NCBI GenBank assembly: GCA_903861645.1
Contig: CAIOVE010000020.1
Location: 46,828-110,827, forward strand
DNA from: an uncultured Hyphomicrobiales bacterium
Lineage (GTDB): Bacteria; Pseudomonadota; Alphaproteobacteria; Rhizobiales; Beijerinckiaceae
Direction: 5' to 3'
DNA: 64,000 bases
Of the stretch, positions 51,624-61,149 are shown piece by piece. Both the position numbers and the translations under genes were made by a program. The notes under the pieces were generated by a model that ran no database searches, was not told the origin of the DNA, and was given only the letters and a program-made list of their open reading frames with translations. Each line of letters starts with the position of its first letter. Position 1 is the first letter of the stretch.

Positions 51624-53434
51624 GGCGATGGCGAAGCCGCGCGCACGGCGTCCGAGACGGTCGTGGCGTTGGCGTAGGGAAGCCGGATGTAGCGCGCGTT
51701 CATGGCCTGGCCGAGCCGCAGGGTCGGCGCGTCGCCGATGCTCTTCAAGGGCGGGGCCGTGTCGATGGCGAGCGCGGCGATGCCGGCCGCGCGCACCTTG
51801 CGTCCCGATTCCAGCGCGTCCTCGAAGGCCTGAGCCCGGCCGGGCGCGCCAGAGCGGCCGATATTCGCCCGTCCATCGGTCATCAGCACGAGCAGCGGCG
51901 ATTGCCCCTTGCGGCGGATTGTATCCGCCAGCGCCAGCGCCGCGTCGATGCCCGCGGCGATCGGCGTGCCGCCGCCGCCCGGCAGGCCCGCCAGCGTCCG
52001 CTTGGCGCGCGCCAGCGAGCGCGTCGGCGGCAGCACGACCTCACCCGCCGTGCCGCGAAACGCCACGAGCGCCACGCTGTCGCGCCGCACGTAGCAATCG
52101 GCCAGCAAAAGTTCGATGGCGCCCTTCACCTCGGCCAGCCGTTGCATGGCCGCCGAGCCCGACGCGTCGACGACGAAAATCGCCGAGGTTTCGCGTCGTT
52201 GCTTGTAGCGCTTGATGCGGAAATCCTCGGGGCGAACGATCACGCGGCGCGCGTCCTCGCCCTCCAAACCCTGCCGGCGCAGCCGTTGCCACGGCGCGGC
52301 GGCGCGCAGCGTATCGACAAGGCCAAGGCGGCCATCGCGCAACTGACCCTGCCGGGCGCCGACGGGCCGGCCGCGCTTGCCGGCGGGCGCGTGCGCTCCC
52401 GCCTTGCCGCCACGCTCGGATTTCGCGCGTGTCGTCTTGCCGGCGCGCAACTGGGCGAGCAAGCCCGGCGGAATCGCCGCGGCGGCCGCCGCCAGCACGA
52501 GATCCGTGAGGTCCGGCGGCGCCTGCTCCTCCGACTGGTCCCCATCGTCGGGGCGCGAGTCCCGCGGGGGTTCCGGCGGCGCCTCGGCCGATTGCTCCGG
52601 CTCCGACGGCTGGCTGTCGTCCGGCTCGGATTCCGAGGTCGGGAACATGGTCGCGCGCGGCGCGAGCACCAGCCGCGCGGCGGTCGCGATGTCGTCGTCT
52701 TCGATGGCGTCGCCGCCACGCAGGGCGCAGGCGGCGCGCGCCGCGCGCAGCGCCAGACTGGGCGCGCGCAGCGAATCGACGCCAAGGCGCGCCGCGACCG
52801 TCACCAGCGCGGCGATGGCCTCGTCCGCGCCGGCGATCGCGGGCAGGCGGCGCCGCGCCTCGGCGATCTCGACCGGTATAACGGCGCGCTCGAGGGCCAC
52901 CGCGTGGCCGACGCCATCGAGATCGATGTGGAAGGCCAGCCGGTCGAGCAGGGCGGCGGGCGGACGCTCGTCGTCGCCCTGACCTTCGTCGAGCGCGATC
53001 ACGCCAAAGCGGGCCGGCGCGCGCAGCGTCATGCCGTCGCGTTCGGCGCCGATTTCGCCGCTGTCCATCGCCAGCGCGATTCGCGCCGCGGTTCCCGACT
53101 GGACGCGCTCGGCCATCGCCAGCACGAGCGTGCCGCCATGGGCCTGCGCGAGGATGCCCGCCTGCGCGATGGGGCGCCCGGCCCGCAGCGTCGCGGGCAG
53201 GTCGAGCCCGCCAAGAAGCCGCTCGTCGCCAATGCCGAGCGGCGCGCGGCGCATGGGCGCTCCAGCTGGCGCGAGGTCGCGGAAAAGATCGAGCCAGGCG
53301 TCGCGCGCGGGTCCGGCGGGGGCGCGCAGGGCGACGCCGCCTAGCATGGGGTCGATGCTGAACAGGGCCGCCGCTTCGCAAGCGCGGGCCCAGGCCAGCG
53401 CCTGATCGACCTTGCGCTGGTCGGCGGCGCCCAT
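51620..53434 (-). CDS. bchD: Magnesium chelatase subunit D
   Basis: 604 residues. An N-terminal AAA+-like domain (about 1-290), an acidic-proline linker (SESEPDDSQPSEPEQSAEAP and on, about 295-345) and a C-terminal von Willebrand A domain with MIDAS motif DASGSA and TDGRANIG. It forms the ring complex with BchI that drives Mg insertion by BchH. The start at 53434 overlaps the bchI stop (TGATG); the frame upstream is a bchI shadow. Confidence 0.95.
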   Translation of the reverse strand: MGAADQRKVDQALAWARACEAAALFSIDPMLGGVALRAPAGPARDAWLDLFRDLAPAGAPMRRAPLGIGDERLLGGLDLPATLRAGRPIAQAGILAQAHGGTLVLAMAERVQSGTAARIALAMDSGEIGAERDGMTLRAPARFGVIALDEGQGDDERPPAALLDRLAFHIDLDGVGHAVALERAVIPVEIAEARRRLPAIAGADEAIAALVTVAARLGVDSLRAPSLALRAARAACALRGGDAIEDDDIATAARLVLAPRATMFPTSESEPDDSQPSEPEQSAEAPPEPPRDSRPDDGDQSEEQAPPDLTDLVLAAAAAAIPPGLLAQLRAGKTTRAKSERGGKAGAHAPAGKRGRPVGARQGQLRDGRLGLVDTLRAAAPWQRLRRQGLEGEDARRVIVRPEDFRIKRYKQRRETSAIFVVDASGSAAMQRLAEVKGAIELLLADCYVRRDSVALVAFRGTAGEVVLPPTRSLARAKRTLAGLPGGGGTPIAAGIDAALALADTIRRKGQSPLLVLMTDGRANIGRSGAPGRAQAFEDALESGRKVRAAGIAALAIDTAPPLKSIGDAPTLRLGQAMNARYIRLPYANATTVSDAVRAASPSP

Positions 53435-54459
53435 CAGGCGGCGAAAAGTTCGTTGACGGCCCGGCTGACGCGGACGGTCGAGCCGGCTTCGTCGAGCGGA
53501 TTGCGCCGCAGCCGGTGGCTCAGGGCGAAGGGCGCGACCCGCCGCAGGTGGGAGTCGGCGAGAGCCTTGTCGCCTTCGAGGCTCGCCAGCGCGCGCGCGG
53601 CGCGAATGAGCGTCAGTTCCCCGCGAAGGCCATCGGTGCCGAGCGCGACGCACAGTCGCGCCGCGCTTTCGAGCGCGGCGTCGCCGGTGACGACATCGCC
53701 AAGCGCGGCGCGCGCCGCGACGATCTTGCGGCGGAGCTTTTGCTCTTCCGACCGCCATTTTTGCGTGAAGGCGTCCGGGTCGCGCTCGAAGGCGTCGCGG
53801 CGCTTGACCACCTCGATGCGGGTGGGAATGTCGCCGGGGGTTTTCACGTCGACGGCAAGGCCAAACCGGTCGAGCAATTGCGGGCGCAATTCGCCCTCCT
53901 CGGGATTGCCGCTGCCGATCAGCACGAAGCGCGCGGGATGGCGCACGCTGAGGCCCTCGCGCTCGATGACATTCTCGCCGGAGGCCGCCACGTCGAGCAG
54001 GAGATCGACAAGGTGATCCTCGAGCAGATTGGCTTCATCGATGTAGAGAAAGCCGCGGTTGGCGCGCGCCAGCAGGCCGGGCTCGAAGGCCTTTTCGCCG
54101 ACTGACAGCGCGCGTTCGAGATTGAGCGCGCCGACGACGCGATCCTCCGTCGCGCCGAGCGGCAGGTCGACGACCGGCACCGGCTCCAGCGCGCTCTTGA
54201 GCTTGCCGCCAGCCTTGCGCTCGCGGCAGGCCTCGCACAGGCCGGCGGGCCGCGCCGGGTCGCAGCCATAGGCGCATCCAACGACGACCGAAATCTTGGG
54301 CAGCAGCGCCGCCAGCGCGCGCACGGCGGTCGACTTGCCCGTGCCCCTGTCGCCGAAAACGAGCACGCCGCCGACGCTGGGGTCGACCGCCGCGATCATG
54401 AAGGCCAGCTTCATGTCGTCCTGTCCGACGATGGCGGAGAAGGGAAAAGGCAGGGCCAT
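53434..54459 (-). CDS. bchI: Magnesium chelatase ATPase subunit I
   Basis: 341 residues, AAA+. FPFSAIVGQDDMKLAFMI, Walker A FGDRGTGKST, Walker B LYIDEANLLEDHLVDLLLD and sensor VLIGSGNPEEGELRPQLLDR are present. It heads the leftward bchI-bchD-bchO-crtI-crtB operon, divergent from cytochrome c2 with a PpsR box between. Confidence 0.97.
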   Translation of the reverse strand: MALPFPFSAIVGQDDMKLAFMIAAVDPSVGGVLVFGDRGTGKSTAVRALAALLPKISVVVGCAYGCDPARPAGLCEACRERKAGGKLKSALEPVPVVDLPLGATEDRVVGALNLERALSVGEKAFEPGLLARANRGFLYIDEANLLEDHLVDLLLDVAASGENVIEREGLSVRHPARFVLIGSGNPEEGELRPQLLDRFGLAVDVKTPGDIPTRIEVVKRRDAFERDPDAFTQKWRSEEQKLRRKIVAARAALGDVVTGDAALESAARLCVALGTDGLRGELTLIRAARALASLEGDKALADSHLRRVAPFALSHRLRRNPLDEAGSTVRVSRAVNELFAA

Positions 54460-54583
54460 GAGCGGATGCGCCTTCCAGCGGGTGACATCGGACGGGGAGC
54501 GCCCGCGAAGCCGATCGTTGCTTTGACGGCGGCGTCGGACCGCGTGGCTCCCCACCGTTTGAAATACACCTTTACCGGAAAAG

Positions 54584-54601
54584 TGTCACTATTAATTTAC
54601 A
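54584..54601. promoter_or_regulatory. PpsR operator between bchI and cytochrome c2 genes
   Basis: TGTCACTATTAATTTACA is a perfect TGT-N12-ACA, 125 bp before bchI and 109 bp before the cytochrome gene. Just to its right TTGACG (54610-54615) with CGTATC 17 bp further could be the promoter of the cytochrome gene. The rest of 54460-54709 holds no gene. Confidence 0.65.
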
Positions 54602-54709
54602 CCCGCCCCTTGACGGGTCACCCGTATGTCAACGTATCTTGTCGTCACGGCGGGGGCGCCCAGTCGAGCCGATCCGGGTCCATACCCGGGCCTCGCGCGG
54701 AGGATGAAA

Positions 54710-55096
54710 ATGAAGTCAGCATTCATGGGTTTGGCCGCTCTTGCGGGTCTTGGGTTTTCCGCGCAAGCGGCGCTGGCGCAGGACGCGGCGGCCGGCGAAA
54801 AAGTCTTCCTAAAATGCAAGGTCTGTCATCAGATCGGCGAAAACGCCAAGAATAGCGTCGGCCCCGTGTTGACCGGCGTCGTGGGCCGCCCGGCGGGAAC
54901 CTATCCTGGCTATACCTATTCGGACGCCAACAAAAATTCGGGCCTGACGTGGGACGAGGCCACGCTGACGGTCTATCTCAAGAACCCGAAGGCCAAGGTG
55001 CCCGGCACGAAGATGACCTTCCCCGGATTGCCCTCCGACGACGATATCGCCAACGTCATCGCCTATCTGAAGACCTTCTCGACAAAGACCAATTGA
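54710..55096 (+). CDS. cycA: Cytochrome c2, periplasmic
   Basis: 128 residues. A Sec signal peptide (about 1-24, ending QAALAQ) precedes a class I cytochrome c with heme motif CKVCH and axial Met in PGTKMTFPGLPS. It most likely shuttles electrons from cytochrome bc1 to PufC. GGAGG before the second of two close ATGs (54704, 54710) favours 54710. Confidence 0.9.
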   Translation: MKSAFMGLAALAGLGFSAQAALAQDAAAGEKVFLKCKVCHQIGENAKNSVGPVLTGVVGRPAGTYPGYTYSDANKNSGLTWDEATLTVYLKNPKAKVPGTKMTFPGLPSDDDIANVIAYLKTFSTKTN

Positions 55097-55227
55097 CGTT
55101 GGTCGGCGCGGCGACGCCATGACATCGGCGTCGCCGTCGCCGCTTTCGCGCATATGCGCGGCCCGCTGGACGCGGCGCGCCAATTATTGAACAACAGGCG
55201 AAGCCGCGACGGGGGACACGCAACGCC

Positions 55228-56142
55228 ATGGAACGCCACGCCTTGATTGAACAGCGCAAGCAGCGCGCGCGCGACTGGTTCGAGTCGCTTCAGACAAAGC
55301 TTCTGGCCGCCATGGAGGCGCTGGAGATCGAATGCGGCGGCCCCTTCGCGGACGAGGCGCGCGAGCCCGGCCGGTTCGAGGTCAAGCCATGGTCGCGGAC
55401 CGACCACACCGGCGAGCCCGGCGGTGGCGGGCGCATGGCGATTCTGCATGGCCGCGTTTTCGAGAAAATGGGCGCGCATACCTCTACGGTTTTCGGAACC
55501 TTCGCGCCCGAATTCGCCAAGCAGATTCCCGGCGCGGACGCGGACCCGCGCTTCTGGGCCTCCGGCATTTCCGTCATCGCCCATCCGTGGAATCCCAATG
55601 TGCCGACCGTGCACATGAACACGCGGTTCGTCGTCACCTCCAAGGCGTGGTTCGGCGGCGGCGCCGACCTGACGCCCGTTCTCGTGCGCCGTCGCGAACA
55701 GACCGATCCAGACGCCATCGCGTTTCACGCGGCGATGCGCGGTTCGTGCGAGCGTCACGCCGCGGTCGCGCCCTATGGTAAATACAAGGAATGGTGCGAC
55801 GAGTATTTTCATCTCAAGCACCGCAACGAGCCGCGCGGCATCGGCGGAATTTTTTACGATTATCTCAACAGCGGCGGCGACCCCGAAAACGCCGGCTGGG
55901 AGGCGGATTTCGCCTTCACCCGCGATGTCGGCGAATCCTTTATCTCGTCTTATGTCGATATCGTCCGGAGCAATTTCCGCGCGCCATGGACACCTGCCGA
56001 TCGCTACGAACAGCTCACGCGTCGCGGCCGTTACGTGGAATTCAACCTGCTGTATGATCGCGGAACGATCTTTGGATTGAAGACGGGCGGCAACGTCGAC
56101 TCCATCCTGTCGTCCATGCCGCCCATGGTGCGCTGGCCCTGA
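55228..56142 (+). CDS. hemF: Oxygen-dependent coproporphyrinogen III oxidase
   Basis: 304 residues. The HemF signature regions [44 protein letters not shown] and [19 protein letters not shown] are intact. It oxidatively decarboxylates coproporphyrinogen III to protoporphyrinogen IX with O2. It is convergent with bchJ, 6 bp apart. Confidence 0.97.
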   Translation: MERHALIEQRKQRARDWFESLQTKLLAAMEALEIECGGPFADEAREPGRFEVKPWSRTDHTGEPGGGGRMAILHGRVFEKMGAHTSTVFGTFAPEFAKQIPGADADPRFWASGISVIAHPWNPNVPTVHMNTRFVVTSKAWFGGGADLTPVLVRRREQTDPDAIAFHAAMRGSCERHAAVAPYGKYKEWCDEYFHLKHRNEPRGIGGIFYDYLNSGGDPENAGWEADFAFTRDVGESFISSYVDIVRSNFRAPWTPADRYEQLTRRGRYVEFNLLYDRGTIFGLKTGGNVDSILSSMPPMVRWP

Positions 56143-56148
56143 TGACAG

Positions 56149-56772
56149 CTACCAGGTCACGCTGAATCGACAGGCGTCGCTTCCAGACGCCTCGCAGTCG
56201 GTTTCGATCACCCGAACCCGCGGCCCCAACATGGCGCCGAGCACCCGCTCGAAGGTCGCCGCGAAATACTGGCAGGCCGGCTCCTCCGTTCGCAGGTAGC
56301 GACAGATCGGTGATCCGCGCAACGTCAGCGTCAGTTTCGGCGTGAACGTGTAGGAGAAGGCTCCGCCGCCCGCGAAGGTCCACGCATGTCGCGCGATGGC
56401 GCGCAGCAGTATGCGCGCGGCGATGGCGTGGGGAAGCGCCCGCAACACCCGTTGCGCCAGTCGCGGAATGCGATGGGCCAGCAGATAATCGCCGGTCAGG
56501 CGACCCGCGACGATCGACGTTCGCGCGGCGTCACGCGCGCCGAGAATCTCGACCATCGCGACATGCAGCGCCGCGACATCGCGTTCATCGATCATGCGCG
56601 TTGGCGGGTCGTCGAGATGACGCTCGACGCCAGCGCGGCGAAAGATCGCTCGGCACGCCAACTCATCTCCCGCCGCCCGTAGCGCCTCGGCCACGCGCGT
56701 CACCGCGTTGGGGCCGATGACGCTCGCCGCCGGCCCGACGCCGTTAATGCGGCCGGGCGTGTGCGTGTTCAT
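56149..56772 (-). CDS. bchJ: BchJ, V4R-domain protein of bacteriochlorophyll synthesis
   Basis: 207 residues. The C-terminal V4R domain has the typical hydrophobic and Cys-containing pattern ([40 protein letters not shown]). BchJ was first thought to be the 8-vinyl reductase; it is now regarded as an accessory factor, perhaps a carrier of intermediates. It overlaps bchE by 29 bp and is transcribed after it. Confidence 0.9.
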   Translation of the reverse strand: MNTHTPGRINGVGPAASVIGPNAVTRVAEALRAAGDELACRAIFRRAGVERHLDDPPTRMIDERDVAALHVAMVEILGARDAARTSIVAGRLTGDYLLAHRIPRLAQRVLRALPHAIAARILLRAIARHAWTFAGGGAFSYTFTPKLTLTLRGSPICRYLRTEEPACQYFAATFERVLGAMLGPRVRVIETDCEASGSDACRFSVTW

Positions 56773-58396
56773 GGTCGTTCGGCGCCGCGATCACGCCCGC
56801 CGTCGCGAGGTCTTCATCCTCCATCTGCTCGACGCCGCCGCCGCAGGCCATGATGGCCTCCGTCGTCGCCGGCTTACGCTTGCGGTTATGGGTGGTCTGC
56901 CACTCGACGTCCTCATCGGCCGCGCGCTTGCGCGTCGTGTCGAAATGGAAGTCGACCTTCTTGCGCGATTGTGGTCCCCAATAGTCGACCTTGCCGAGGT
57001 CGTAGAACTTGCGTTCAAAGCCGGCCTTCAGAAAAGCCTTGAGGCAGCCAAGCAGATAACGGCGCCGTTCGCCCGTGCCGGCCCACGGATACGAGAACAG
57101 GGCCTTGTTCATGTAGAAGCGGCGATAGTTGTTCATCACGCGGTCGAGCAATTCGCCGCGGCTCATCGCCGTTGGCTTGATGATCGGCGTGACGAAATTG
57201 TACTTGTCGTAGTCGAAGATCTCGACCTTGTCGCCGAGCTCCTTGAAAAGATCGGAGAAGGGCCAGGGCGTGTACATCGACCAGTTGGCGAGGTCGGGCT
57301 TCCAGTCCCGCGCCATCTTGTAGGTTTCCTCCAGCGTCTCCGCCGTTTCGTTTTCGAGGCCCACGATGAATTGCGCCTCGACCACGATGCCAGCCTTGCG
57401 CAGCAATTCGATCGCCTTCTTGTTCTGCGCGACCGTGGTCTCCTTGTTGAACAGGTCGAGCTTCAGTTGCGCGGCGGCCTCCGTGCCGAGCGACACATGG
57501 ATGAGTCCAGCCTTGCGGTAGAGCGGCAGCAGATCCTCGTCGCGCAGAATATCGGTGACGCGCGTGTTGATGCCCCACAGGATATTCAGATCGCGGCGAA
57601 TGAGTTCCTCGCAGAAGGCGACGAACTTCTTCTTGTTGATCGTCGGCTCCTCGTCGGCGAGGATGAAGAAGCCGACCTGATGATCGCGTTTGAGCGTCTC
57701 GATTTCGTCGACCACCTTCCTGGGGTCGCGGATGCGGTAGTCGCGCCAGAATTTCCACTGCGAGCAGAACGAGCAGGTGAAGGGACAACCGCGCGCCATG
57801 TTGGGAATGGCGACGCGCACGCCCAGCGGGATGTATGTGTATTTCTCCCAGTCGAGGATGCTCCAGTCCGCGGCGACCGCGTCGAGATTCTTGATCGTGG
57901 GCGCGGCGGGGGTCGCGATGACCTTGCCGTCCTCGACATAGGCGATGCCCTTGATCGTGTCCTTGCGCGTCGGCCAGCGCCCGTCCTCGATCGCGCGGGC
58001 GAGATCGAGCATGATGTCCTCGCCCTCGCCGCGCACGATCGCGTCGATCCAGGGCGCTTCCCCCAGCACCTGCCGGTACATGAAGGTCGCATGCACGCCG
58101 CCAAGCACGGTAATGACGCCGGGCACGGCCTCGCGGGCGATTTCGAGCACCCGCTGCGCCGTGTAAATCGACGGCGTGATCGCGGTCGTGCCGATGACGT
58201 CGGGCTTGAACTCGATGATCTTGCGACGCAGGTTGTCCTCGTCGACATGGTGCGTCATGGCGTCGATGAAGCCGATGTCGGTGAACCCAGCCGCCTTCAG
58301 CGCGCCCGAAAGATAGGCGACCCACGCGGGCGGCCAGTTGCCCGCGATCTCCGCGCCGCCGGAATGGTAATTCGGGTGAACGAACAGAATGCGCAT
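56744..58396 (-). CDS. bchE: Oxygen-independent Mg-protoporphyrin monomethyl ester cyclase
   Basis: 550 residues, a B12-binding radical-SAM enzyme. The N-terminal cobalamin domain ([19 protein letters not shown] on) and the [4Fe-4S] motif Cys204, Cys208, Cys211 ([11 protein letters not shown]) are intact. It forms ring E with oxygen from water under anoxia. The start at 58396 follows AAGGAGG at eight bases; an upstream ATG at 58417 has none. The C-terminal about 50 residues are Ala/His-rich and not conserved. Regulated probably by PpsR and an FNR/FixK protein (boxes at 58419-58466). Confidence 0.96.
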   Translation of the reverse strand: MRILFVHPNYHSGGAEIAGNWPPAWVAYLSGALKAAGFTDIGFIDAMTHHVDEDNLRRKIIEFKPDVIGTTAITPSIYTAQRVLEIAREAVPGVITVLGGVHATFMYRQVLGEAPWIDAIVRGEGEDIMLDLARAIEDGRWPTRKDTIKGIAYVEDGKVIATPAAPTIKNLDAVAADWSILDWEKYTYIPLGVRVAIPNMARGCPFTCSFCSQWKFWRDYRIRDPRKVVDEIETLKRDHQVGFFILADEEPTINKKKFVAFCEELIRRDLNILWGINTRVTDILRDEDLLPLYRKAGLIHVSLGTEAAAQLKLDLFNKETTVAQNKKAIELLRKAGIVVEAQFIVGLENETAETLEETYKMARDWKPDLANWSMYTPWPFSDLFKELGDKVEIFDYDKYNFVTPIIKPTAMSRGELLDRVMNNYRRFYMNKALFSYPWAGTGERRRYLLGCLKAFLKAGFERKFYDLGKVDYWGPQSRKKVDFHFDTTRKRAADEDVEWQTTHNRKRKPATTEAIMACGGGVEQMEDEDLATAGVIAAPNDHEHAHARPH

Positions 58397-58418
58397 GCGG
58401 CCGCCCTCCTTATTCATG

Positions 58419-58466
58419 TGTCAATTTAAAATGACACACCCGTAAGGCGGCATTGACATCGATCAA
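58419..58466. promoter_or_regulatory. bchE control region: PpsR boxes and an FNR/FixK-type box
   Basis: TGTCAATTTAAAATGACA (58419-58436) is a perfect TGT-N12-ACA. CGTAAGGCGGCATTGACA (58441-58458) has one mismatch. TTGACATCGATCAA (58453-58466) matches the FNR/FixK consensus TTGAT-N4-ATCAA except for one base and overlaps the second PpsR box. This fits an oxygen-independent enzyme that should be made only under low oxygen. Confidence 0.7.
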
Positions 58467-58502
58467 TAGCGGTTGGGCGCTGGCGTCTTGCCGAACGAAA
58501 CA

Positions 58503-58527
58503 GGGCGCGACCCCCGCGGGCGCGCCC
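58503..58527 (-). terminator. GC-rich hairpin after the VOC gene
   Basis: GGGCGCG (58503-58509) pairs with CGCGCCC (58521-58527); on the minus strand it is followed by TGTTTCG. A modest terminator candidate 34 bp beyond the VOC gene stop. Confidence 0.45.
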
Positions 58528-58560
58528 CATTTTACGACTGCCGTGGTGTTGAACGCGCCG

Positions 58561-59094
58561 CTAGCCGGCGAATTCCTCCTCGTGCACCCACGACACGTGG
58601 CGGGGCGGCATCCTGGTCTGGCTCCATTCCTCGACCATGGCGGGGCCCTTTTCGCGCATTTCGCGCATCTGCTCCTTGCTCGCCGTCCAGACGGAGAGTT
58701 CAAGCCGGTGTCCGTTCGGATCGAAGAAGTAGATCGACTTGAAGATCGCGTGGTTGATCGGCCCGATGACGTCGATTCCCATGGATTTCAGATGGTTCCG
58801 GCGTTCTTCGAGTTCGTCGAGATCCTTCAGTTGCAGGGCGATGTGCTGCACCCAGCCGGGCGTATTGCGGTCGCGGTCCATCGGCGGCGAATTTGGCAAT
58901 TCGAAGAAGGCGAGAATGCTGCCGCCGCCCGCGTCCAGAAAGATGTGCATGTAGGGGTCGGGTTCCTTGGTCGAGGGAACCTTGTCCTCGGCCATGCAGC
59001 CCACGAGCCCCATGTTGAGCGCCCGCGCGTAGAATTCGACTGTTTCCTTCGCGTCATTGCAGCGAAAGGCGACGTGATGGAATTTCTCGACCAT
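58561..59094 (-). CDS. VOC-superfamily (glyoxalase/dioxygenase-like) protein
   Basis: 177 residues with the paired beta-alpha-beta-beta-beta modules of the vicinal-oxygen-chelate fold. Likely metal ligands are His in KFHHVAFRC, His in VQHIALQL and Glu in NGHRLELSVW. Extradiol dioxygenase, glyoxalase or epimerase activity cannot be told apart. It is the first gene outside the pigment cluster on this side and shows no PpsR box. Confidence 0.8.
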   Translation of the reverse strand: MVEKFHHVAFRCNDAKETVEFYARALNMGLVGCMAEDKVPSTKEPDPYMHIFLDAGGGSILAFFELPNSPPMDRDRNTPGWVQHIALQLKDLDELEERRNHLKSMGIDVIGPINHAIFKSIYFFDPNGHRLELSVWTASKEQMREMREKGPAMVEEWSQTRMPPRHVSWVHEEEFAG

Positions 59095-59221
59095 GGCGAT
59101 TCCCCCGGACTGTCCGCGAACGCGCGCGCGAACAAACGCCGCGCCGATGAAGCGCAGGTTCCCGGTAATCCGGATGGGCCGACATGACTTGGATCAAATA
59201 GCGGCGTCGCCGGGGCGAGCC

Positions 59222-60976
59222 CTAGCCCGCGGCGCGCACGGGCTCGGCGCGTGCCTCTCCCGGCGCCGCGTCCGCCAGAATGTCGACCAGCATGGCGCGC
59301 GCGTGGCGTGGCGTCAGCAAATGGTCGGCTGCGGGAATGATCGCCTTCGTCACGCCGGGCAGGGCTGTCGCGCGCTCGCCGTTGGGGCCGAACCAGCGCT
59401 CCAGTTCGGCGAGGCCGGGGTCGGCGTCGGCGTAGACGAGATCAATGCGAACGCCGCGACCGGCGAGCGTCAGGAAATCCCGCTCCGGCTGACTGGGCGC
59501 GCTGTCCGCTTCCGAGCCGCCACCCATCGCGGCCAGCGCCCTCACGGCGTGATAAGCGCGCTTCGCGCTTGATTTGAAGACGACCATCGCCTGCGCGGCG
59601 AGGCGCGCGCGCAGCCGGGCGAGTTCGGAGAGGTTTTCATCCGCCGCCACGCGCTTGCGCGCCACGTCGCCGGCCTTTTGCATCATCCAGGCGTTCAGGG
59701 GCAGGGCGTATTGCGGGCCCCAATCGAGGCAGAGCTGATTGACGGAGATAACGCGACGCGCGCGGTGATCCGCCACCGCCGCCTTGAGCGCGTGATAGGC
59801 GCCGCTGCACGCGCCCATGAGCGTGAAGTCGCCAAACCCAAATGTGGACAATGCGTCCATGGCGGCGATGAGTTCACGGTGGACCGTTTCGCCATAATGG
59901 AAAGGGATCGCGGGATCGGGGCCCGAAACCCCCGCGATATTCGAAAAATCCATGCGGAACGTCGCGACGCCGCTGGCGGCCAGCGCGCGGGCCATCTCGA
60001 CATTCTGCCGGCCCCAGCCGATACGGCGCACGCCGCCGGCGTTGCCGATGATGATCGCCCTGACATCGTCCGCGGCGATGGGGCGACACAGGACGCCGCT
60101 CAGGCCATGCTCGTCGCCAAAGGCGATGGCGTCCTCGCGCCAGCCGTCGCCCGCCATCGTCGTCGACAACAAGCGTGGCGCGGCGGCGACGCCAGCGGGC
60201 GCGTCCTCGACGATGAAATCGACGATGTCGCGCAACGCGCCTGTCGGCGTGATTGTCGCCGTCGGATCGCACATCATTTTTTCATAGCCGTCGAAGGAGG
60301 CGCGCCTGACGCGGACGCCCTCGCCTTCCCAGACATGCAGGGCGCCGTCGTTCGGGCTCGCGCCACCGGGCGACAGGTTCAACGCCACGCGCGCGGGCGG
60401 TTCGCCCATCCAGCGAAGGTTCGAGATACCTTCCATGCATTCTCGTCCCAGCCGGAAGCCGGCGAGTTCGAAGCCGTCGAAGGGCGCCGGGGCAAGCTCC
60501 GGCGGCGGTGGCGCGACCGGCGCGATTACGCGCGAGAGCACCTTGAGTTCGCGCAGATAGGCCTTGCCGCTCGCGGGCGGCGCCAGCAACGCGATGCGCG
60601 CGATATCGCCCATGCGCGCGCCGGCTTCCGCCGCCAGAAGGGCGCCGAGCCGCAGGCCTATGAGCGCCACGTCCTCGACGCCTGTAAGTCGGCGAGCCTC
60701 GCGGACGGCCATGGCGATGCTCGCCAGCCAACGGTCGACCGGCAGGGGATCGGCGGCGTCGCCGAGCGAATCGCCCGTTCCCGGCAAATCGTAGCGCAGG
60801 GTCGTGACGCCGGCCTCGGCGAGCATGTCGGCGAGCATGTCGAGGGCGCGGTGCGAGCAAAGATCCTCGAAGCCGGGCGGCGCGACGATGACCGCCACGC
60901 GGCCCGTCGAGGCCTCGCCGGCGTGCAAGGCGCCCGCGGAACCATCGAACATCAGGGGCAGGCGCCGCGTCATCAC
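59222..60976 (-). CDS. Double alpha/beta hydrolase with altered nucleophile elbows
   Basis: 584 residues. Two alpha/beta-hydrolase units are in tandem: unit 1 (about 1-275) with ILAPPGFEDLCSHRAL-like oxyanion region and elbow IGLRLGALLA, where the usual Ser is Arg; unit 2 (about 276-575) with NAGGVRRIGWGRQN and elbow MGACSGAYHAL, with Cys in the nucleophile place, and a late His in PAADHLLTP. The layout resembles hydrolase pairs found with exosortase or exopolysaccharide loci. The substrate is unknown; unit 1 is probably not catalytic. Confidence 0.75.
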   Translation of the reverse strand: MMTRRLPLMFDGSAGALHAGEASTGRVAVIVAPPGFEDLCSHRALDMLADMLAEAGVTTLRYDLPGTGDSLGDAADPLPVDRWLASIAMAVREARRLTGVEDVALIGLRLGALLAAEAGARMGDIARIALLAPPASGKAYLRELKVLSRVIAPVAPPPPELAPAPFDGFELAGFRLGRECMEGISNLRWMGEPPARVALNLSPGGASPNDGALHVWEGEGVRVRRASFDGYEKMMCDPTATITPTGALRDIVDFIVEDAPAGVAAAPRLLSTTMAGDGWREDAIAFGDEHGLSGVLCRPIAADDVRAIIIGNAGGVRRIGWGRQNVEMARALAASGVATFRMDFSNIAGVSGPDPAIPFHYGETVHRELIAAMDALSTFGFGDFTLMGACSGAYHALKAAVADHRARRVISVNQLCLDWGPQYALPLNAWMMQKAGDVARKRVAADENLSELARLRARLAAQAMVVFKSSAKRAYHAVRALAAMGGGSEADSAPSQPERDFLTLAGRGVRIDLVYADADPGLAELERWFGPNGERATALPGVTKAIIPAADHLLTPRHARAMLVDILADAAPGEARAEPVRAAG

Positions 60977-61149
60977 GTACTCCGTTGAAACCGATCCGAC
61001 GCACGGTAACCGGACATGGTTACCTTGCCGTTAGGAATGGGGACGTCGCCCGCGACAAGTCCGATGTTTCGCGTTTATGCTTGGTGCAACGCGGCCACCG
61101 GCAAGGGCCGCGAAAGAAGGGTGTCGAGCGCGCCCGGAGGAGACGATTC

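Noticed and set aside
51902..53344. 480-codon frame antisense to bchD
   Set aside because: Shadow of BchD; the sense frame has the AAA+ and von Willebrand domains.
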